A stretch of DNA of 61,651 nucleotides from Oscillibacter sp. (GCA_022791875.1 JAAVZX010000069.1:1-61651); one strand, 5' to 3'. Shown: positions 16,873 to 26,919, counted from the first letter of the stretch. The notes: generated by a model from the letters alone, not told the origin. Translations and numbers: made by a program.

Positions 16873-17612
16873 TGCAGAAGAATCGTGAAACGGGGCGGCT
16901 CACGCCGCCCCGGCATATTGCCATTATCATGGACGGCAACGGGCGCTGGGCCACCCGGCGGGGCCTCCCCCGCACCGCGGGCCACAAGGCCGGGGCGGAG
17001 ACGTTTCGCCGCATCGCCACCTACTGCAAGAACATCGGCGTGAAGCACCTGACGGTCTACGCCTTCTCCACGGAGAACTGGAAGCGCTCTGCCGACGAGG
17101 TGGGGGCCATCATGGCCCTTTTGAAGCGCTACCTCCTGGAGGCGGTGGAGACGATGGAGCGGGACCACATCCGGCTCCACTTCTTCGGGGACATGACCCC
17201 GATTTCCCCGGAGCTGCGGGCCCTGGCCCATGAGACGGACGAGATCACCGAGCACCTCTCCAAGGACGATTTTCAGGCCAACGTCTGCCTGAACTACGGC
17301 GGGCGGGACGAGATCGTCCGGGCGGCGCGGCAGTTTGCCGCCGAGTGCGCGGCGGGACGCCGGGAACCTGGGGACCTGGATGAAGCGCTGTTCTCCGGCT
17401 ACCTGGACTCCCGGGGCATCCCGGACCCGGAGCTGATCATCCGCCCCAGCGGGGAACAGCGGCTGAGCAACTTTTTGCTCTGGCAGTGCGCCTACGCGGA
17501 GTTCTACTACACCGACACCCTCTGGCCGGACTTCGACGAGGCGGAGCTGGACCGCGCCATTGCCGCGTATCACGCCCGTGACCGCCGCTACGGGGGCGTT
17601 TCTTTTTCCTGA
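16872..17612 (+). CDS. uppS: Isoprenyl transferase (undecaprenyl diphosphate synthase)
   Basis: It condenses isopentenyl diphosphate onto farnesyl diphosphate to make the C55 lipid carrier for cell wall synthesis. Typical motifs are HIAIIMDGNGRWA, with the catalytic Asp, GHKAGAETF, AFSTENWKR and LIIRPSGEQRLSNFLLWQ. Length is 246 residues. It is coupled to frr (TGATG). Confidence 0.97.
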   Translation: MQKNRETGRLTPPRHIAIIMDGNGRWATRRGLPRTAGHKAGAETFRRIATYCKNIGVKHLTVYAFSTENWKRSADEVGAIMALLKRYLLEAVETMERDHIRLHFFGDMTPISPELRALAHETDEITEHLSKDDFQANVCLNYGGRDEIVRAARQFAAECAAGRREPGDLDEALFSGYLDSRGIPDPELIIRPSGEQRLSNFLLWQCAYAEFYYTDTLWPDFDEAELDRAIAAYHARDRRYGGVSFS

Positions 17613-17640
17613 ACCGCCCCGCAAACGTGAAAGGAACACT

Positions 17641-18453
17641 ATGGACAGAAAAGCTATGGCCCAGGAAACCCTGGAAATCATGCGCCGGGGATACTATACG
17701 GTCCCCCAGGGGCGGATTTCTATCAAGGAAGATATGGAGCGGTCCATCCAGGGCAGTCTCCTGATTACACCGGCGGAGGGCGAAAAAATCCTGGAAGCCT
17801 GCAAGGGCGGAACGGGTGCAAAACCGGAGGTGCGGGTGGAAAACATCTCCACGGTGGAGGCCGTGCGGACGCTGGCCGCGGAGGGGAAGACCGGGATCGG
17901 CGTCCTGAACTTCGCCAGCGCGAAGAATCCCGGCGGCGGCTTCCTCAACGGCGCGAACGCTCAGGAGGAAAGCCTGGCCGTCTCCAGCACCCTCTATCCC
18001 ACCCTCACCGCCAACGAGGAATACTACACCGAGAACCGCGCCCACCGCTCCATGATGTACCTGGACTACGCCATCTACTCCCCCGGCGTGGTATTTTTCC
18101 GGGACGGGGCGTTCGCGCTGACGTCCACGCCGGTCAGGGCGGACGTGCTGACGCTGCCCGCCGTCAACATGGGGCAGGTGCGCCAGAAGGGGGAGGACCC
18201 AGCGGAGGCCAGGCGGGTCATGCGCCGGAGGATGCAGCTGGCCCTCGCCATCTTCGCCCGGCAGGGGGCGCGGCACCTGGTCCTGGGGGCCTTTGGCTGC
18301 GGCGTGTTCCGGAACGACCCCAGGGACATCGCCGCCTGGTGGCGGGAGCTGCTGGAGGACATGGGGCCGCACTTCGCCTCCGTGCTCCACGCCGTCTACG
18401 ACCGTTCCTTTGACCAGCGCTGTATCCGGGCTTTCACGGAAGGGGGGCGCTGA
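17641..18453 (+). CDS. Bacterial poly(ADP-ribose) glycohydrolase-like protein (TIGR02452/DUF2263), 270 residues
   Basis: This macro-domain enzyme family hydrolyses ADP-ribose polymers or ADP-ribosylated targets. The catalytic loop GGGFLNGANAQEE (residues 98-110) has the GGG-x7-QEE arrangement of bacterial-type PARG, with both Glu residues intact. Further family features are LNFASAKNPGGG and LVLGAFGCGVF. AAAGGA lies before the ATG. It sits between uppS and cdsA in the same direction with short gaps (28 bp and 4 bp), an unusual place, so it is probably cotranscribed with essential envelope genes. The true substrate is not evident. Confidence 0.85.
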   Translation: MDRKAMAQETLEIMRRGYYTVPQGRISIKEDMERSIQGSLLITPAEGEKILEACKGGTGAKPEVRVENISTVEAVRTLAAEGKTGIGVLNFASAKNPGGGFLNGANAQEESLAVSSTLYPTLTANEEYYTENRAHRSMMYLDYAIYSPGVVFFRDGAFALTSTPVRADVLTLPAVNMGQVRQKGEDPAEARRVMRRRMQLALAIFARQGARHLVLGAFGCGVFRNDPRDIAAWWRELLEDMGPHFASVLHAVYDRSFDQRCIRAFTEGGR

Positions 18454-18457
18454 ACGC

Positions 18458-19258
18458 GTGAAATCGAGAATCCTTGTGGCCGTGATCGGCATTCCGGTGC
18501 TGCTGTACGTGGTGCTGGCGGGGCCGCCGCTTCTGATGATGGCCGCGCTGTGCGTCCTGGCGGGCATCGGCGGAATCGAATTGCAGCAGTGCGTCAGCGG
18601 CGTGAAGAGAAGCGAATTGGTCGGCATCAGCGGCATTTTCCCGGTCTTTATGGTGGCGTGGTACTATGAACGCCCGCAGTGGATCGGTCTGCTTGTCTGC
18701 CTGGAAATCATTCTGTTTTTTGGCTATGGGATTCGCAGGGGCGGCGAGATTAAGTTTCAGCAGATTCTGGCCGGATTGGCGGGCGGGCTCTTTATCGGCT
18801 GGTCCTTCTCCGCCTTCCTCCGCATGGAGGCCAGCGGCCTCCACCGGGCCTATCTGCTTCTGCCGTTCATCCTCAGCTTCGCCTGCGACACCTTCGCTTT
18901 CTTCACCGGCTGTTCCATCGGGAAACACAAGCTGGCCCCGAAGGTCAGCCCGAAGAAGACCATCGAGGGCTCCGTCGGGGGGCTGGCGGGCAACGTGGCC
19001 TGCGGATTGCTGTTCGTCTTCGTTATGGACCGCTTTTTCGGCGGCTGTGCAATCGGCTATGGCCCCATGGTCCTGCTGGCCCTGTTCTGCGGGGCCGCGG
19101 CCCAGATCGGGGACCTGAGCTTTTCCCTGATCAAGCGGGAGTTCGGCATCAAGGACTACGGCCACATCTTCCTGGCCCACGGCGGCGTCCTGGACCGCTT
19201 TGACAGCGTCCTCTTCGTTGCCCCCGCGGTAGAAATCATCTTTCAGCTTTTGGCATAG
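18458..19258 (+). CDS. cdsA: Phosphatidate cytidylyltransferase
   Basis: An integral membrane enzyme making CDP-diacylglycerol from phosphatidate and CTP. The C-terminal signature SLIKREFGIKDYGHIF followed by HGGVLDRFDS is diagnostic. Several membrane spans are visible. A GTG start at 18458 gives the family-like N-terminus MKSRILVAVIGIPVLL; it lies 4 bp after the preceding stop. Length is 266 residues. Confidence 0.96.
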   Translation: MKSRILVAVIGIPVLLYVVLAGPPLLMMAALCVLAGIGGIELQQCVSGVKRSELVGISGIFPVFMVAWYYERPQWIGLLVCLEIILFFGYGIRRGGEIKFQQILAGLAGGLFIGWSFSAFLRMEASGLHRAYLLLPFILSFACDTFAFFTGCSIGKHKLAPKVSPKKTIEGSVGGLAGNVACGLLFVFVMDRFFGGCAIGYGPMVLLALFCGAAAQIGDLSFSLIKREFGIKDYGHIFLAHGGVLDRFDSVLFVAPAVEIIFQLLA

Positions 19259-19273
19259 AATGGAGGGGTGTAC

Positions 19274-20425
19274 ATGACGAGCCGCACAATATCCATCCTA
19301 GGCTCCACCGGCTCCATCGGGCGGCAGACCCTGGAGGTGGCGGAGCAGCTGGGCGTCCGGGTTGCCGCCCTCACCGCCGGCAGCAGCGTGGAGCGCATGG
19401 AGGCCCAGGCGCGGAAGTTCCGCCCCCGGCTGGCGGTCATGGCCAGCGCGGACGCGGCGCGGGACCTGGCTGTCCGCCTGGGGGATACAGACGTGAAGGT
19501 CCTGGGCGGCGTGGAGGCCCTCTCCGAAGCCGCCGCAGTGCCGGAGGCGGACACCGTTGTCACCGCCGTGGTGGGCATGGTGGGCCTGGTCCCCACGCTG
19601 GAGGCCATCAAAGCCGGAAAGCGGATCGCCCTGGCCAACAAGGAAACCCTGGTGTGTGCCGGAGAGCTGGTGATGGACGCGGCGGAGCAATACGGCGCGG
19701 AGATCGTGCCCGTGGACTCGGAGCACTCCGCTATTTTCCAGTGCCTGCAAGGCTGCGTGGACCGCGGGGAGATCCGGCGGCTGATTCTCACCTGTTCCGG
19801 CGGTCCTTTTTACGGAATGACCCGTGAGGAAGCGGGCAAAATGACCAAAGCGGACGCCCTCAGACACCCCAACTGGACCATGGGCCCGAAGATTACCGTG
19901 GACTGCGCGACCCTGATGAACAAGGGCTTGGAGGTCATCGAGGCCATGCGCCTCTACCGCCTCCCTCTGGAGCAGGTGCATGTGGCGATCCACCGCCAGA
20001 GCATCGTCCACTCCCTGGTGGAGTACCGCGACGGCGCGGTCCTGGCCCAGCTGGGCACCCCGGACATGCGCCTCCCGATCCGCTACGCCCTGACGTACCC
20101 GAACCGCGCGGCGTCCCCGGCGGAGCCTCTGGACCTCCTGCACTGCCCCCCGCTGACCTTCGCGGAACCGGACCGTGCCGCATTCCCCTGCCTGGCCCTG
20201 GCGGAGCACGCGGCGCAGACAGGCGGCACCGCCTGCGCCATTCTGAACGCGGCGAACGAGGAAGCGGTAAAGCTGTACCTGGCGGATCGGATCGGATTCT
20301 ACGACATCCCCCGCCTGGTAGAGCAAGCACTGACGAAAATACCATCAAAGCCGCGTCCATCTCTGGAAGACATTCTGGCCTCGGACGCAGCAGCGAGACG
20401 AAGCATCGAGCAAAGAAAAGACTGA
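19274..20425 (+). CDS. dxr: 1-deoxy-D-xylulose-5-phosphate reductoisomerase
   Basis: The second step of the MEP isoprenoid pathway, NADPH dependent. Motifs are the dinucleotide-binding ILGSTGSIGRQTLEV, ANKETLVCAGELV, PVDSEHSAIFQC with metal ligands, and WTMGPKITVDCATLMNKGLE. ATG 19274 has GGAGGGG five bases upstream; the GTG at 19268 overlaps that site. Length is 383 residues. It supplies the same pathway as ispG downstream. Confidence 0.97.
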   Translation: MTSRTISILGSTGSIGRQTLEVAEQLGVRVAALTAGSSVERMEAQARKFRPRLAVMASADAARDLAVRLGDTDVKVLGGVEALSEAAAVPEADTVVTAVVGMVGLVPTLEAIKAGKRIALANKETLVCAGELVMDAAEQYGAEIVPVDSEHSAIFQCLQGCVDRGEIRRLILTCSGGPFYGMTREEAGKMTKADALRHPNWTMGPKITVDCATLMNKGLEVIEAMRLYRLPLEQVHVAIHRQSIVHSLVEYRDGAVLAQLGTPDMRLPIRYALTYPNRAASPAEPLDLLHCPPLTFAEPDRAAFPCLALAEHAAQTGGTACAILNAANEEAVKLYLADRIGFYDIPRLVEQALTKIPSKPRPSLEDILASDAAARRSIEQRKD

Positions 20426-20426
20426 T

Positions 20427-20512
20427 CTGGAGGGGCCAGGGGAAACGTTCCCCTGGCGGAGAATCCAAGGAGGCAGAGCCTCCTTGGCCGCCGGAGGCCC
20501 CCCGTATGGTAG
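20427..20512 (-). repeat. Dispersed repeat family B, copy 3
   Basis: Hairpins CCAGGGGAA/TTCCCCTGG and CCAAGGAGGC/GCCTCCTTGG are followed by GCCGGAGGCCCCCCGT. It lies between dxr and rseP inside the housekeeping run. Confidence 0.8.
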
Positions 20513-20521
20513 GAGCGTATC

Positions 20522-21583
20522 ATGAAAGCACTTTATATTCTTGCAGCGGTTGCGATTTTCGGCGTCCTGATTGCCGTCCACGAGCTTGGGCATTTTTTAG
20601 CCGCGAAGCTCTGCGGCGTGCGGGTGAATGAGTTTTCGATTGGGATGGGACCTTTGATTTGGCACAGGGACGGCGGGGAAACGCAGTATTCCCTGCGGCT
20701 GCTGCCCTTGGGGGGCTTCTGCGCCATGGAGGGCGAGGATGAGGATACGGGGGACTCCCGGTCCTTTGTCAGGCAGGGGTTTTGGAAGAAGTTCGTGATT
20801 CTGGCGGCGGGCGCGTTTATGAATTTTGCGGCAGGCGTCGTGATTCTGCTGTTTCTGTACGCGGGCGCTTCCGGCTTCTATGTGGATAAAATCGCCGCAT
20901 TCTCAGACGGCTTTCCCCTCGAAGGCGAAAACGGCTTAATGGTAGGCGACATCGTCTACAAAGTAGACGGCTACCGCGCCTACCTCCGCGGCGACACCGC
21001 CCTCTTCCTCCAATACAACGACGGCGAGGGCGTAGACCTGGAAGTGATCCGCGACGGCGAAAAAATCGTCTTAAACGACTTCCCCATGTACCGCAGCACC
21101 TACGACGGCCATCCAAACCGCTTCGGCCTCAGCGTCGGAGGCCACCTCATCCCCGCCACCCTCTGGACCAAGCTCCAATACACCTGGTATCAAGCCTTAG
21201 ACTTCGTCCAGCTCGTCTGGTTCAGCTTAGTCCAGCTCGTCACCGGCAACGCCGGCATGGAAGACCTCAGCGGCCCCGTCGGCATCGTCTCCACCATCAC
21301 AGAAGTAGGCGAATCCTCCAAAACGGTCCAAATTGCCGTCCAAAACATCGCCTACTTCGCCGCCCTCATAGCCGTCAACCTGGCCGTCATGAACCTCCTC
21401 CCCCTCCCCGCCCTCGACGGAGGCCGCATCTTCTTCCTCGCCATCGACGCAATCTCCCTGGCACTGTTCCGCAAAAAAGTACCGGAAAAGTACCAGGCCG
21501 CTATCAACATGGCCGGGTTTGCCGCACTCATGTGTTTTATGCTACTCGTTACCGTACACGACGTATACAAACTCTTTCAGTAA
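20522..21583 (+). CDS. rseP: RIP (site-2) zinc metalloprotease
   Basis: A membrane-embedded protease that cuts transmembrane segments of anti-sigma factors or signal peptides. It has HELGH (residues 21-25) in the first span, a central PDZ-like region, and the second metal motif NLLPLPALDGGR in a late span. Length is 353 residues. It is part of the dxr-rseP-ispG-polC order common in Clostridia. From about 20.9 kb the codon use shifts to C-ending codons, but the frame is continuous. Confidence 0.95.
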   Translation: MKALYILAAVAIFGVLIAVHELGHFLAAKLCGVRVNEFSIGMGPLIWHRDGGETQYSLRLLPLGGFCAMEGEDEDTGDSRSFVRQGFWKKFVILAAGAFMNFAAGVVILLFLYAGASGFYVDKIAAFSDGFPLEGENGLMVGDIVYKVDGYRAYLRGDTALFLQYNDGEGVDLEVIRDGEKIVLNDFPMYRSTYDGHPNRFGLSVGGHLIPATLWTKLQYTWYQALDFVQLVWFSLVQLVTGNAGMEDLSGPVGIVSTITEVGESSKTVQIAVQNIAYFAALIAVNLAVMNLLPLPALDGGRIFFLAIDAISLALFRKKVPEKYQAAINMAGFAALMCFMLLVTVHDVYKLFQ

Positions 21584-21597
21584 TGCGTGATGCCTGT

Positions 21598-21690
21598 TTA
21601 CGGGGGGCCTCCGGCGGCCAGGGGCTTTGCCCCTGGACCCCACCAGCCCTTTGAAAAGGGCTGGACCCTAAACTTTATCTGGGGCAAATT
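21598..21690 (+). repeat. Dispersed repeat family B, copy 4
   Basis: Head GGGGGGCCTCCGGCGG, hairpin CCAGGGGC/GCCCCTGG, then CCAGCCCTTT/AAAGGGCTGG and CCCTAAACTTTATCT. The second stem differs from copy 1 but remains paired. Confidence 0.85.
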
Positions 21691-21720
21691 GAACCAATTT
21701 GCCCCAGAGGGAAGGTTTTT

Positions 21721-22758
21721 ATGACGAAAATGTTGAGAGTCGGCGGCGTTCCCATCGGTGGGGGTGCGCCGGTTTCGATTCAGTCTATGTGTAATACCAA
21801 AACCGACGACGTCGACGCTACCGTCGCCCAGATCCACCGCCTCGAAGACGCGGGCTGTGAAATCATCCGCGTCGCCGTCCCCGACATGCCCGCCGCGGAA
21901 GCCATCGACAAAATCAAAGCCCAAATCCACATTCCCCTCATCGCCGACATCCACTTCAACTACCGCCTCGCCCTAGCCTGCGCTGAACGCGGCATCGACG
22001 CCATCCGCATCAACCCCGGCAACATCGGCGCGCCTGAAAACGTCCGCGCCGTGGCCGACGCCTGCCGCGCCCGCGGCATCCCCATCCGCATCGGCGTCAA
22101 CGGCGGCTCCCTGGAAAAGGGCCTCCTGGCCAAATACGGCGGCGTCACCGCCGAGGCCCTGGTGGAGAGCGCCCTGGGACAGGCCCGCCTCCTGAACCGC
22201 TTCGATTTCGACGACATCTGCATCTCCGTCAAGTGCTCCAGCGTCCCCCTCACCGTCGCCGCCTACCGCCTCCTCAGCCAGCAGTCTGACTACCCCCTCC
22301 ATCTGGGCGTCACCGAGGCGGGCACCCCCTCCATGGGCATCGTCAAGTCCGCCATGGGCATCGGGGGCCTTCTCTGCCTGGGCATCGGAGACACCATCCG
22401 CGTCACCCTCACCGCGGACCCCGTGGAGGAAATCTACGCCGCTCAGAAAATCCTCAAGGCCGCGGGCCTCCGGACCTCCGGCGTGAACCTGATCGCCTGC
22501 CCCACCTGCGGGCGCACCCGGATCGACCTGATCCCCATTGCCGAGGAAGTGGAGCGCCGTCTGGCGAACTGCACGAAGGACATCACCGTCGCCGTCATGG
22601 GCTGCGCCGTGAACGGCCCCGGAGAGGCTTCCGCCGCCGACATCGGCATCGCCGGAGGCAAGGGCGAGGGCCTCCTGTTCCGCAAAGGCAAAATCCTTTA
22701 CAAGGTCCCCCAGGAGCGCCTTGTAGACGCTCTGATGGCGGAGATCGACAAGCTGTAA
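21721..22758 (+). CDS. ispG: 4-hydroxy-3-methylbut-2-enyl diphosphate synthase
   Basis: The [4Fe-4S] enzyme of the MEP pathway that forms HMBPP. Cluster ligands are visible in [14 protein letters not shown] and [13 protein letters not shown]. The TIM barrel begins with [19 protein letters not shown]. At 345 residues it is the short, bacterial two-domain form. GAGGGAAGG lies upstream of the ATG. It follows rseP across a family B repeat. Confidence 0.97.
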   Translation: MTKMLRVGGVPIGGGAPVSIQSMCNTKTDDVDATVAQIHRLEDAGCEIIRVAVPDMPAAEAIDKIKAQIHIPLIADIHFNYRLALACAERGIDAIRINPGNIGAPENVRAVADACRARGIPIRIGVNGGSLEKGLLAKYGGVTAEALVESALGQARLLNRFDFDDICISVKCSSVPLTVAAYRLLSQQSDYPLHLGVTEAGTPSMGIVKSAMGIGGLLCLGIGDTIRVTLTADPVEEIYAAQKILKAAGLRTSGVNLIACPTCGRTRIDLIPIAEEVERRLANCTKDITVAVMGCAVNGPGEASAADIGIAGGKGEGLLFRKGKILYKVPQERLVDALMAEIDKL

Positions 22759-22781
22759 GTTTACATAATACCCCATGCGCA

Positions 22782-22802
22782 GGGCGCGCTTTTTTCGCGC
22801 CC
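22782..22802 (+). promoter_or_regulatory. Hairpin between ispG and polC
   Basis: A 7-bp stem GGGCGCG/CGCGCCC encloses a T-rich loop. There is no T-run after it, so it may tune readthrough or RNA stability rather than terminate. Confidence 0.4.
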
Positions 22803-22825
22803 ATCTGAGAAGGAAAGAGGAAGCT

Positions 22826-25800
22826 ATGTCTACACCAATTCCCTTTTTTACGCTGTTCGCAGATCTGCAGGTCCCGCCGGAGCTGCGCCGCCTCCTTCTG
22901 GGAGCGAAAGTGACCAACGCGAAAATTCTACAGGCCGAACCCTCCCTCAGCCTCTGGGCCACCATCGCCCGCCCCCTCTCCGACGCCGAGCAGCAGCGCC
23001 TCCAGGAGGCCATGGAAGCCTCTTACGGCTTCCGCCGCGTGGAGTTCCACGCCGAATGCCCGGAGCCGGAGCCCGAAGAGGACCGCGACCCCTTCACCGC
23101 CTCCCACGGCGGCAAAAAAACCGAAAAAAATCCCAAGGCCAAGATCATCAAGGGGAAACTCATCAAGGGCAGGCCCGTCCCCATGTCCAACCTGAACCTG
23201 AAAACCGGCATGGCCGTCGTGACGGGCAAAGTCTTCGCCTTCCAGTCCAAGGAGACGCGCCGCTCCGGTCTCTGGCGGGTGAGCTTCGACATGACGGACT
23301 ACACCGGCTCCGTCACCGTGCAGAAGAACATGACCGCCAAGGAGGCCCAGGCCCTGGAGCGGGCCGTGAAGCCCGGCATGTGGCTGACGGTCCAGGGGCA
23401 CATGGAAGCCACCTTTGACGGCAAGGACATCCAAATGGCCCCCATCAGCATCAACACTGCCGAGCACCCCGAGCGCCAGGACACCGCCCCCGTCAAGCGG
23501 GTCGAGCTGCACCTCCACACGAAAATGAGCAACATGGACGCCCTCACGGACACCAAGGAGGCCGTCAAAACCGCCCTCCGCTGGGGGCACCCCGCCATTG
23601 CCATCACGGACCACGGCGTGGCCCAGTCCTTCCCCGACGCCTGGCACGCCGCCGGAGACAAGATCAAGATCCTCTACGGCGTGGAGGGCTATTTTCTGAA
23701 CAACCTGGACGACCGCGTCGCCGTCCACGGAACCCAGGACCAGCCCCTAGAGGGCGAGATCGTCTGCTTCGACATCGAAACCACCGGCCTCCGGGTGGAC
23801 CGGGAGGCCATCACGGAGATCGGCGCGGTGGTCCTCCGGAACGGAGAGGTTGCCGAGCGCTTCCAGACCTTCGTGAACCCCGAACGCCGCCTCACTCCGG
23901 AGATCATCGGCCTCACCGGCATCACCGACGCCATGCTCCAGGACGCCCCCCCTGTGAAGGAGGCTTTGACCGCCTTTCTGGACTTCGTGGACGGCCGCCC
24001 CCTGGCGGCCCACAACGCGGAGTTTGACATCAGCTTCATCCGCGCCGGGTGCCGGGAGAACGGCCTGGACTTCCAGCCCACCTACGTGGACTCCCTGATC
24101 CTGGCCCAGAACCTACTCCCCGGCCTGGGCAAATACAAGCTGGACATCGTGGCGGAGCACCTGGACCTCCCCGCCTTCAACCACCACCGCGCCAGCGATG
24201 ACGCCGCCACCGTGGCCTACATGCTGATCCCCTTCTGGGACATGCTGCGCCAGCGGGGCGTCCGCACCCTCCAGGCCGTCAACGCCGACATGGAATCCCT
24301 GCGCCCCCTGGGGGGGAAGACCAACCGCTTCCCCAAGCACATCATCCTCCTGGCCCGGAACAAGGTGGGCCTGAAAAATCTCTATCAGATGATCTCCGCA
24401 TCCAATCTGGAGTATTTCAAGCGGGTCCCCATCATACCCAAGAGCTTCCTGAAAGCCCACCGGGAGGGCATCATCGTCGGCTCCGCCTGCGAGGCGGGTG
24501 AGCTGTTCCAGGCCGTGAAGGACCACAAGGACTGGGACGAGCTGAAACGTCTGGCGGATTTTTACGACTATCTGGAGATCCAGCCCCTGTGCAACAACGC
24601 CTTCATGCTCCGAAACGGCGACGCCCAGGACTGGGAGGACCTGCGGGAGTTCAACCGCACCATCGTCCGCCTGGGGGAGGAGCTGCAAAAGCCCGTCTGC
24701 GCCACCGGCGACGTCCACTTCCTGGAGCCCGAGGACGAAATCTACCGCCACATCCTCCTGGCCTCCAAAAAGTTCCCCGACGCCAACGAATCCCTCCCCA
24801 TCTACTTCAAGACCACCGATGAAATGCTGGAGGAATTCTCCTACCTGGGCGAGGAAAAAGCCTATGAGGTCGTGGTGACCAACACCCGTCTGATTGCGGA
24901 CCAGATTGAGAGCTTCGAGCTTCTTCCCAAGGAACTGTTTCCCCCGAAGCTGGAGAACTCCGAGGAAGACCTGAACCGCCTGGTCTGGGAGAAGGTCCGC
25001 CGCCTCTACGGCGAGGACCCCCCTCAGCTCATCGTGGACCGCCTGAACGTGGAGCTGGGCGGCATCTTGGGCAAGTACGACGTGGTGTACATGTCCGCCC
25101 AGAAGCTGGTGCAGCGCTCCCTGGAAAACGGCTATCTGGTGGGCTCCCGGGGCTCCGTCGGCTCCTCTCTTGCCGCCTACATGTCCGGCATCACCGAGGT
25201 CAACTCCCTCCCCCCCCACTACCGCTGCCCCAAGTGCAAAAACTCCGAGTTCATCTTAGACGGCTCCTACGGCTGCGGCGCGGACATGCCCGGCAAAATC
25301 TGCCCCGTCTGCGGCACACCCTACGAGAAGGACGGCTTCGACATCCCCTTCGAGACCTTCCTGGGCTTCGGCGGCGGCAAAGTCCCCGACATCGACCTGA
25401 ACTTCTCCGGCGAATACCAGGCCCGGGCCCACCGCCACGCCATTGAGATGTTCGGCGAGTCCCAGGTCTTCCGGGCGGGCACCGTGGGCACCCTGGCGGA
25501 GAAGACCGCCTTCGGCTTCGTGAAGAAATACCTGGAGGAAAACGACATGACCGCCGGGCGGGCGGAGGAAAACCGCCTCACCCTGGGCTGCGTCGGCGTC
25601 CGCCGCACCACCGGACAGCACCCTGGCGGGCTGGTGGTGGTCCCCGACAACAAGAGCATGGAGGACTTCTGCCCCGTCCAGCACCCCGCCGACGCCGACG
25701 ACTCCGACACCATCACCACCCATTTCGAGTACCACTCCATGGAGGCGAACCTCCTGAAGCTGGACATGCTGGGCCACGATGACCCCACCATGGTCCGCAT

Positions 25801-26818
25801 GATGCAGGACCTCACCGGCGTGGACCCGCAGAAAATCCCCCTGGACGACCCGGACACCATGTCCATTTTCACCTCCAGCAAAATCCTGGGCTACGAGAAC
25901 GACGAGGTTCTCGGGCCCACCGGGGCCGTGGCCATCCCCGAGTTCAACACCCGCTTCACCCGCCAGATGCTGATAGACACCCAGCCCAAGGATTTCAACA
26001 CCCTGGTCCGCCTCTCCGGCTTCTCCCACGGCACCGACGTCTGGGCGGGCAACGCCCGGGAGCTGATCCTCAACGGCACCGCCACCGTCCTCCAGACCGT
26101 GGGCTGCCGGGACGACATCATGCTCTACCTCATTCAGAAGGGCCTGGACCCGAAGATGAGCTTCAAGATCATGGAGTCCGTTCGGAAGGGCAAGGTGAAG
26201 AAAGGGGGCTTCGAGGAGGGCTGGGAGGACGCCATGCGGGACCACGAGATCCCGGACTGGTATATTGATTCCCTGGCCAAGATTGGCTACCTCTTCCCCA
26301 AGGCCCACGCCGTGGCCTATGTCATGATGGCTTTCCGCATCGCCTGGTACAAGGTCCACGAGCCCCTGGCCTTCTACGCCACCTTCTTCACCGTCCGCGC
26401 CAAGGCTTTCGACGCGGAGTTCTGCTGCGCGGGCAAGGAGGCCGTCAAGCGCAAAATCCGCGAAATCGAGAACAAAAAGGACGCCACCGCCGTAGAAAAG
26501 GACCTCATGACCACCCTGGAGGTCTGCTACGAGTTCTACCTCCGGGGCTTCCACTTCGACACGATTGACATTTACAAGTCGGACGCCGCGAAGTTTCTGA
26601 TCACGGAAAACGGCCTGCTCCCTCCCTTCACTTCCGTCCACGGCCTGGGCGAAGCCGCGGCCCAGGACACCGTGGAGAAGCGCAGGGGCCAGGATTTCAT
26701 CTCCATTGAGGAATTCGCCACCTGCTGCAGCAAGCTCTCGAAGACCCACATTGAGCAGCTCAAGGCCCTGGGCGCCTTTGCGGGCATGGCGGAGACAAGC
26801 CAGATTTCCCTTTTCTGA
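22826..26818 (+). CDS. polC: DNA polymerase III alpha subunit, PolC type
   Basis: The replicative polymerase of Firmicutes with built-in 3'-5' exonuclease. Domains in order: N-terminal region, OB fold (about 130-210), PHP part 1 (HLHTKMS at 229), the inserted DnaQ-like exonuclease with DIETTG (316-321), PHP part 2, then palm and fingers with VGSRGSVGSSL, a zinc motif CPKCKN...CPVCGTPY, PDIDLNFSGEYQ carrying the catalytic Asp pair, and GVRRTTGQHPGGLVVVP. Length is 1330 residues, slightly shorter than Bacillus PolC. ATG 22826 follows AGGAAAGAGG; an in-frame ATG 51 bp upstream lies in the intergenic hairpin. Confidence 0.97.
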   Translation: MSTPIPFFTLFADLQVPPELRRLLLGAKVTNAKILQAEPSLSLWATIARPLSDAEQQRLQEAMEASYGFRRVEFHAECPEPEPEEDRDPFTASHGGKKTEKNPKAKIIKGKLIKGRPVPMSNLNLKTGMAVVTGKVFAFQSKETRRSGLWRVSFDMTDYTGSVTVQKNMTAKEAQALERAVKPGMWLTVQGHMEATFDGKDIQMAPISINTAEHPERQDTAPVKRVELHLHTKMSNMDALTDTKEAVKTALRWGHPAIAITDHGVAQSFPDAWHAAGDKIKILYGVEGYFLNNLDDRVAVHGTQDQPLEGEIVCFDIETTGLRVDREAITEIGAVVLRNGEVAERFQTFVNPERRLTPEIIGLTGITDAMLQDAPPVKEALTAFLDFVDGRPLAAHNAEFDISFIRAGCRENGLDFQPTYVDSLILAQNLLPGLGKYKLDIVAEHLDLPAFNHHRASDDAATVAYMLIPFWDMLRQRGVRTLQAVNADMESLRPLGGKTNRFPKHIILLARNKVGLKNLYQMISASNLEYFKRVPIIPKSFLKAHREGIIVGSACEAGELFQAVKDHKDWDELKRLADFYDYLEIQPLCNNAFMLRNGDAQDWEDLREFNRTIVRLGEELQKPVCATGDVHFLEPEDEIYRHILLASKKFPDANESLPIYFKTTDEMLEEFSYLGEEKAYEVVVTNTRLIADQIESFELLPKELFPPKLENSEEDLNRLVWEKVRRLYGEDPPQLIVDRLNVELGGILGKYDVVYMSAQKLVQRSLENGYLVGSRGSVGSSLAAYMSGITEVNSLPPHYRCPKCKNSEFILDGSYGCGADMPGKICPVCGTPYEKDGFDIPFETFLGFGGGKVPDIDLNFSGEYQARAHRHAIEMFGESQVFRAGTVGTLAEKTAFGFVKKYLEENDMTAGRAEENRLTLGCVGVRRTTGQHPGGLVVVPDNKSMEDFCPVQHPADADDSDTITTHFEYHSMEANLLKLDMLGHDDPTMVRMMQDLTGVDPQKIPLDDPDTMSIFTSSKILGYENDEVLGPTGAVAIPEFNTRFTRQMLIDTQPKDFNTLVRLSGFSHGTDVWAGNARELILNGTATVLQTVGCRDDIMLYLIQKGLDPKMSFKIMESVRKGKVKKGGFEEGWEDAMRDHEIPDWYIDSLAKIGYLFPKAHAVAYVMMAFRIAWYKVHEPLAFYATFFTVRAKAFDAEFCCAGKEAVKRKIREIENKKDATAVEKDLMTTLEVCYEFYLRGFHFDTIDIYKSDAAKFLITENGLLPPFTSVHGLGEAAAQDTVEKRRGQDFISIEEFATCCSKLSKTHIEQLKALGAFAGMAETSQISLF

Positions 26819-26890
26819 CCAACAGCCAAAAACGACGAAGCGAAGCAATAAAAGCCCCCGTCCAGCCCCCCAAATTTGGCATTTTAAGTC

Positions 26891-26919
26891 TGGACAATCC
26901 CAAGACTTTGCCGTACAAT
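26891..26919 (+). promoter_or_regulatory. Promoter of the ferritin gene
   Basis: -35 TGGACA, 17-bp spacer, -10 TACAAT. No clear Fur or PerR box was recognised around it. Confidence 0.6.
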
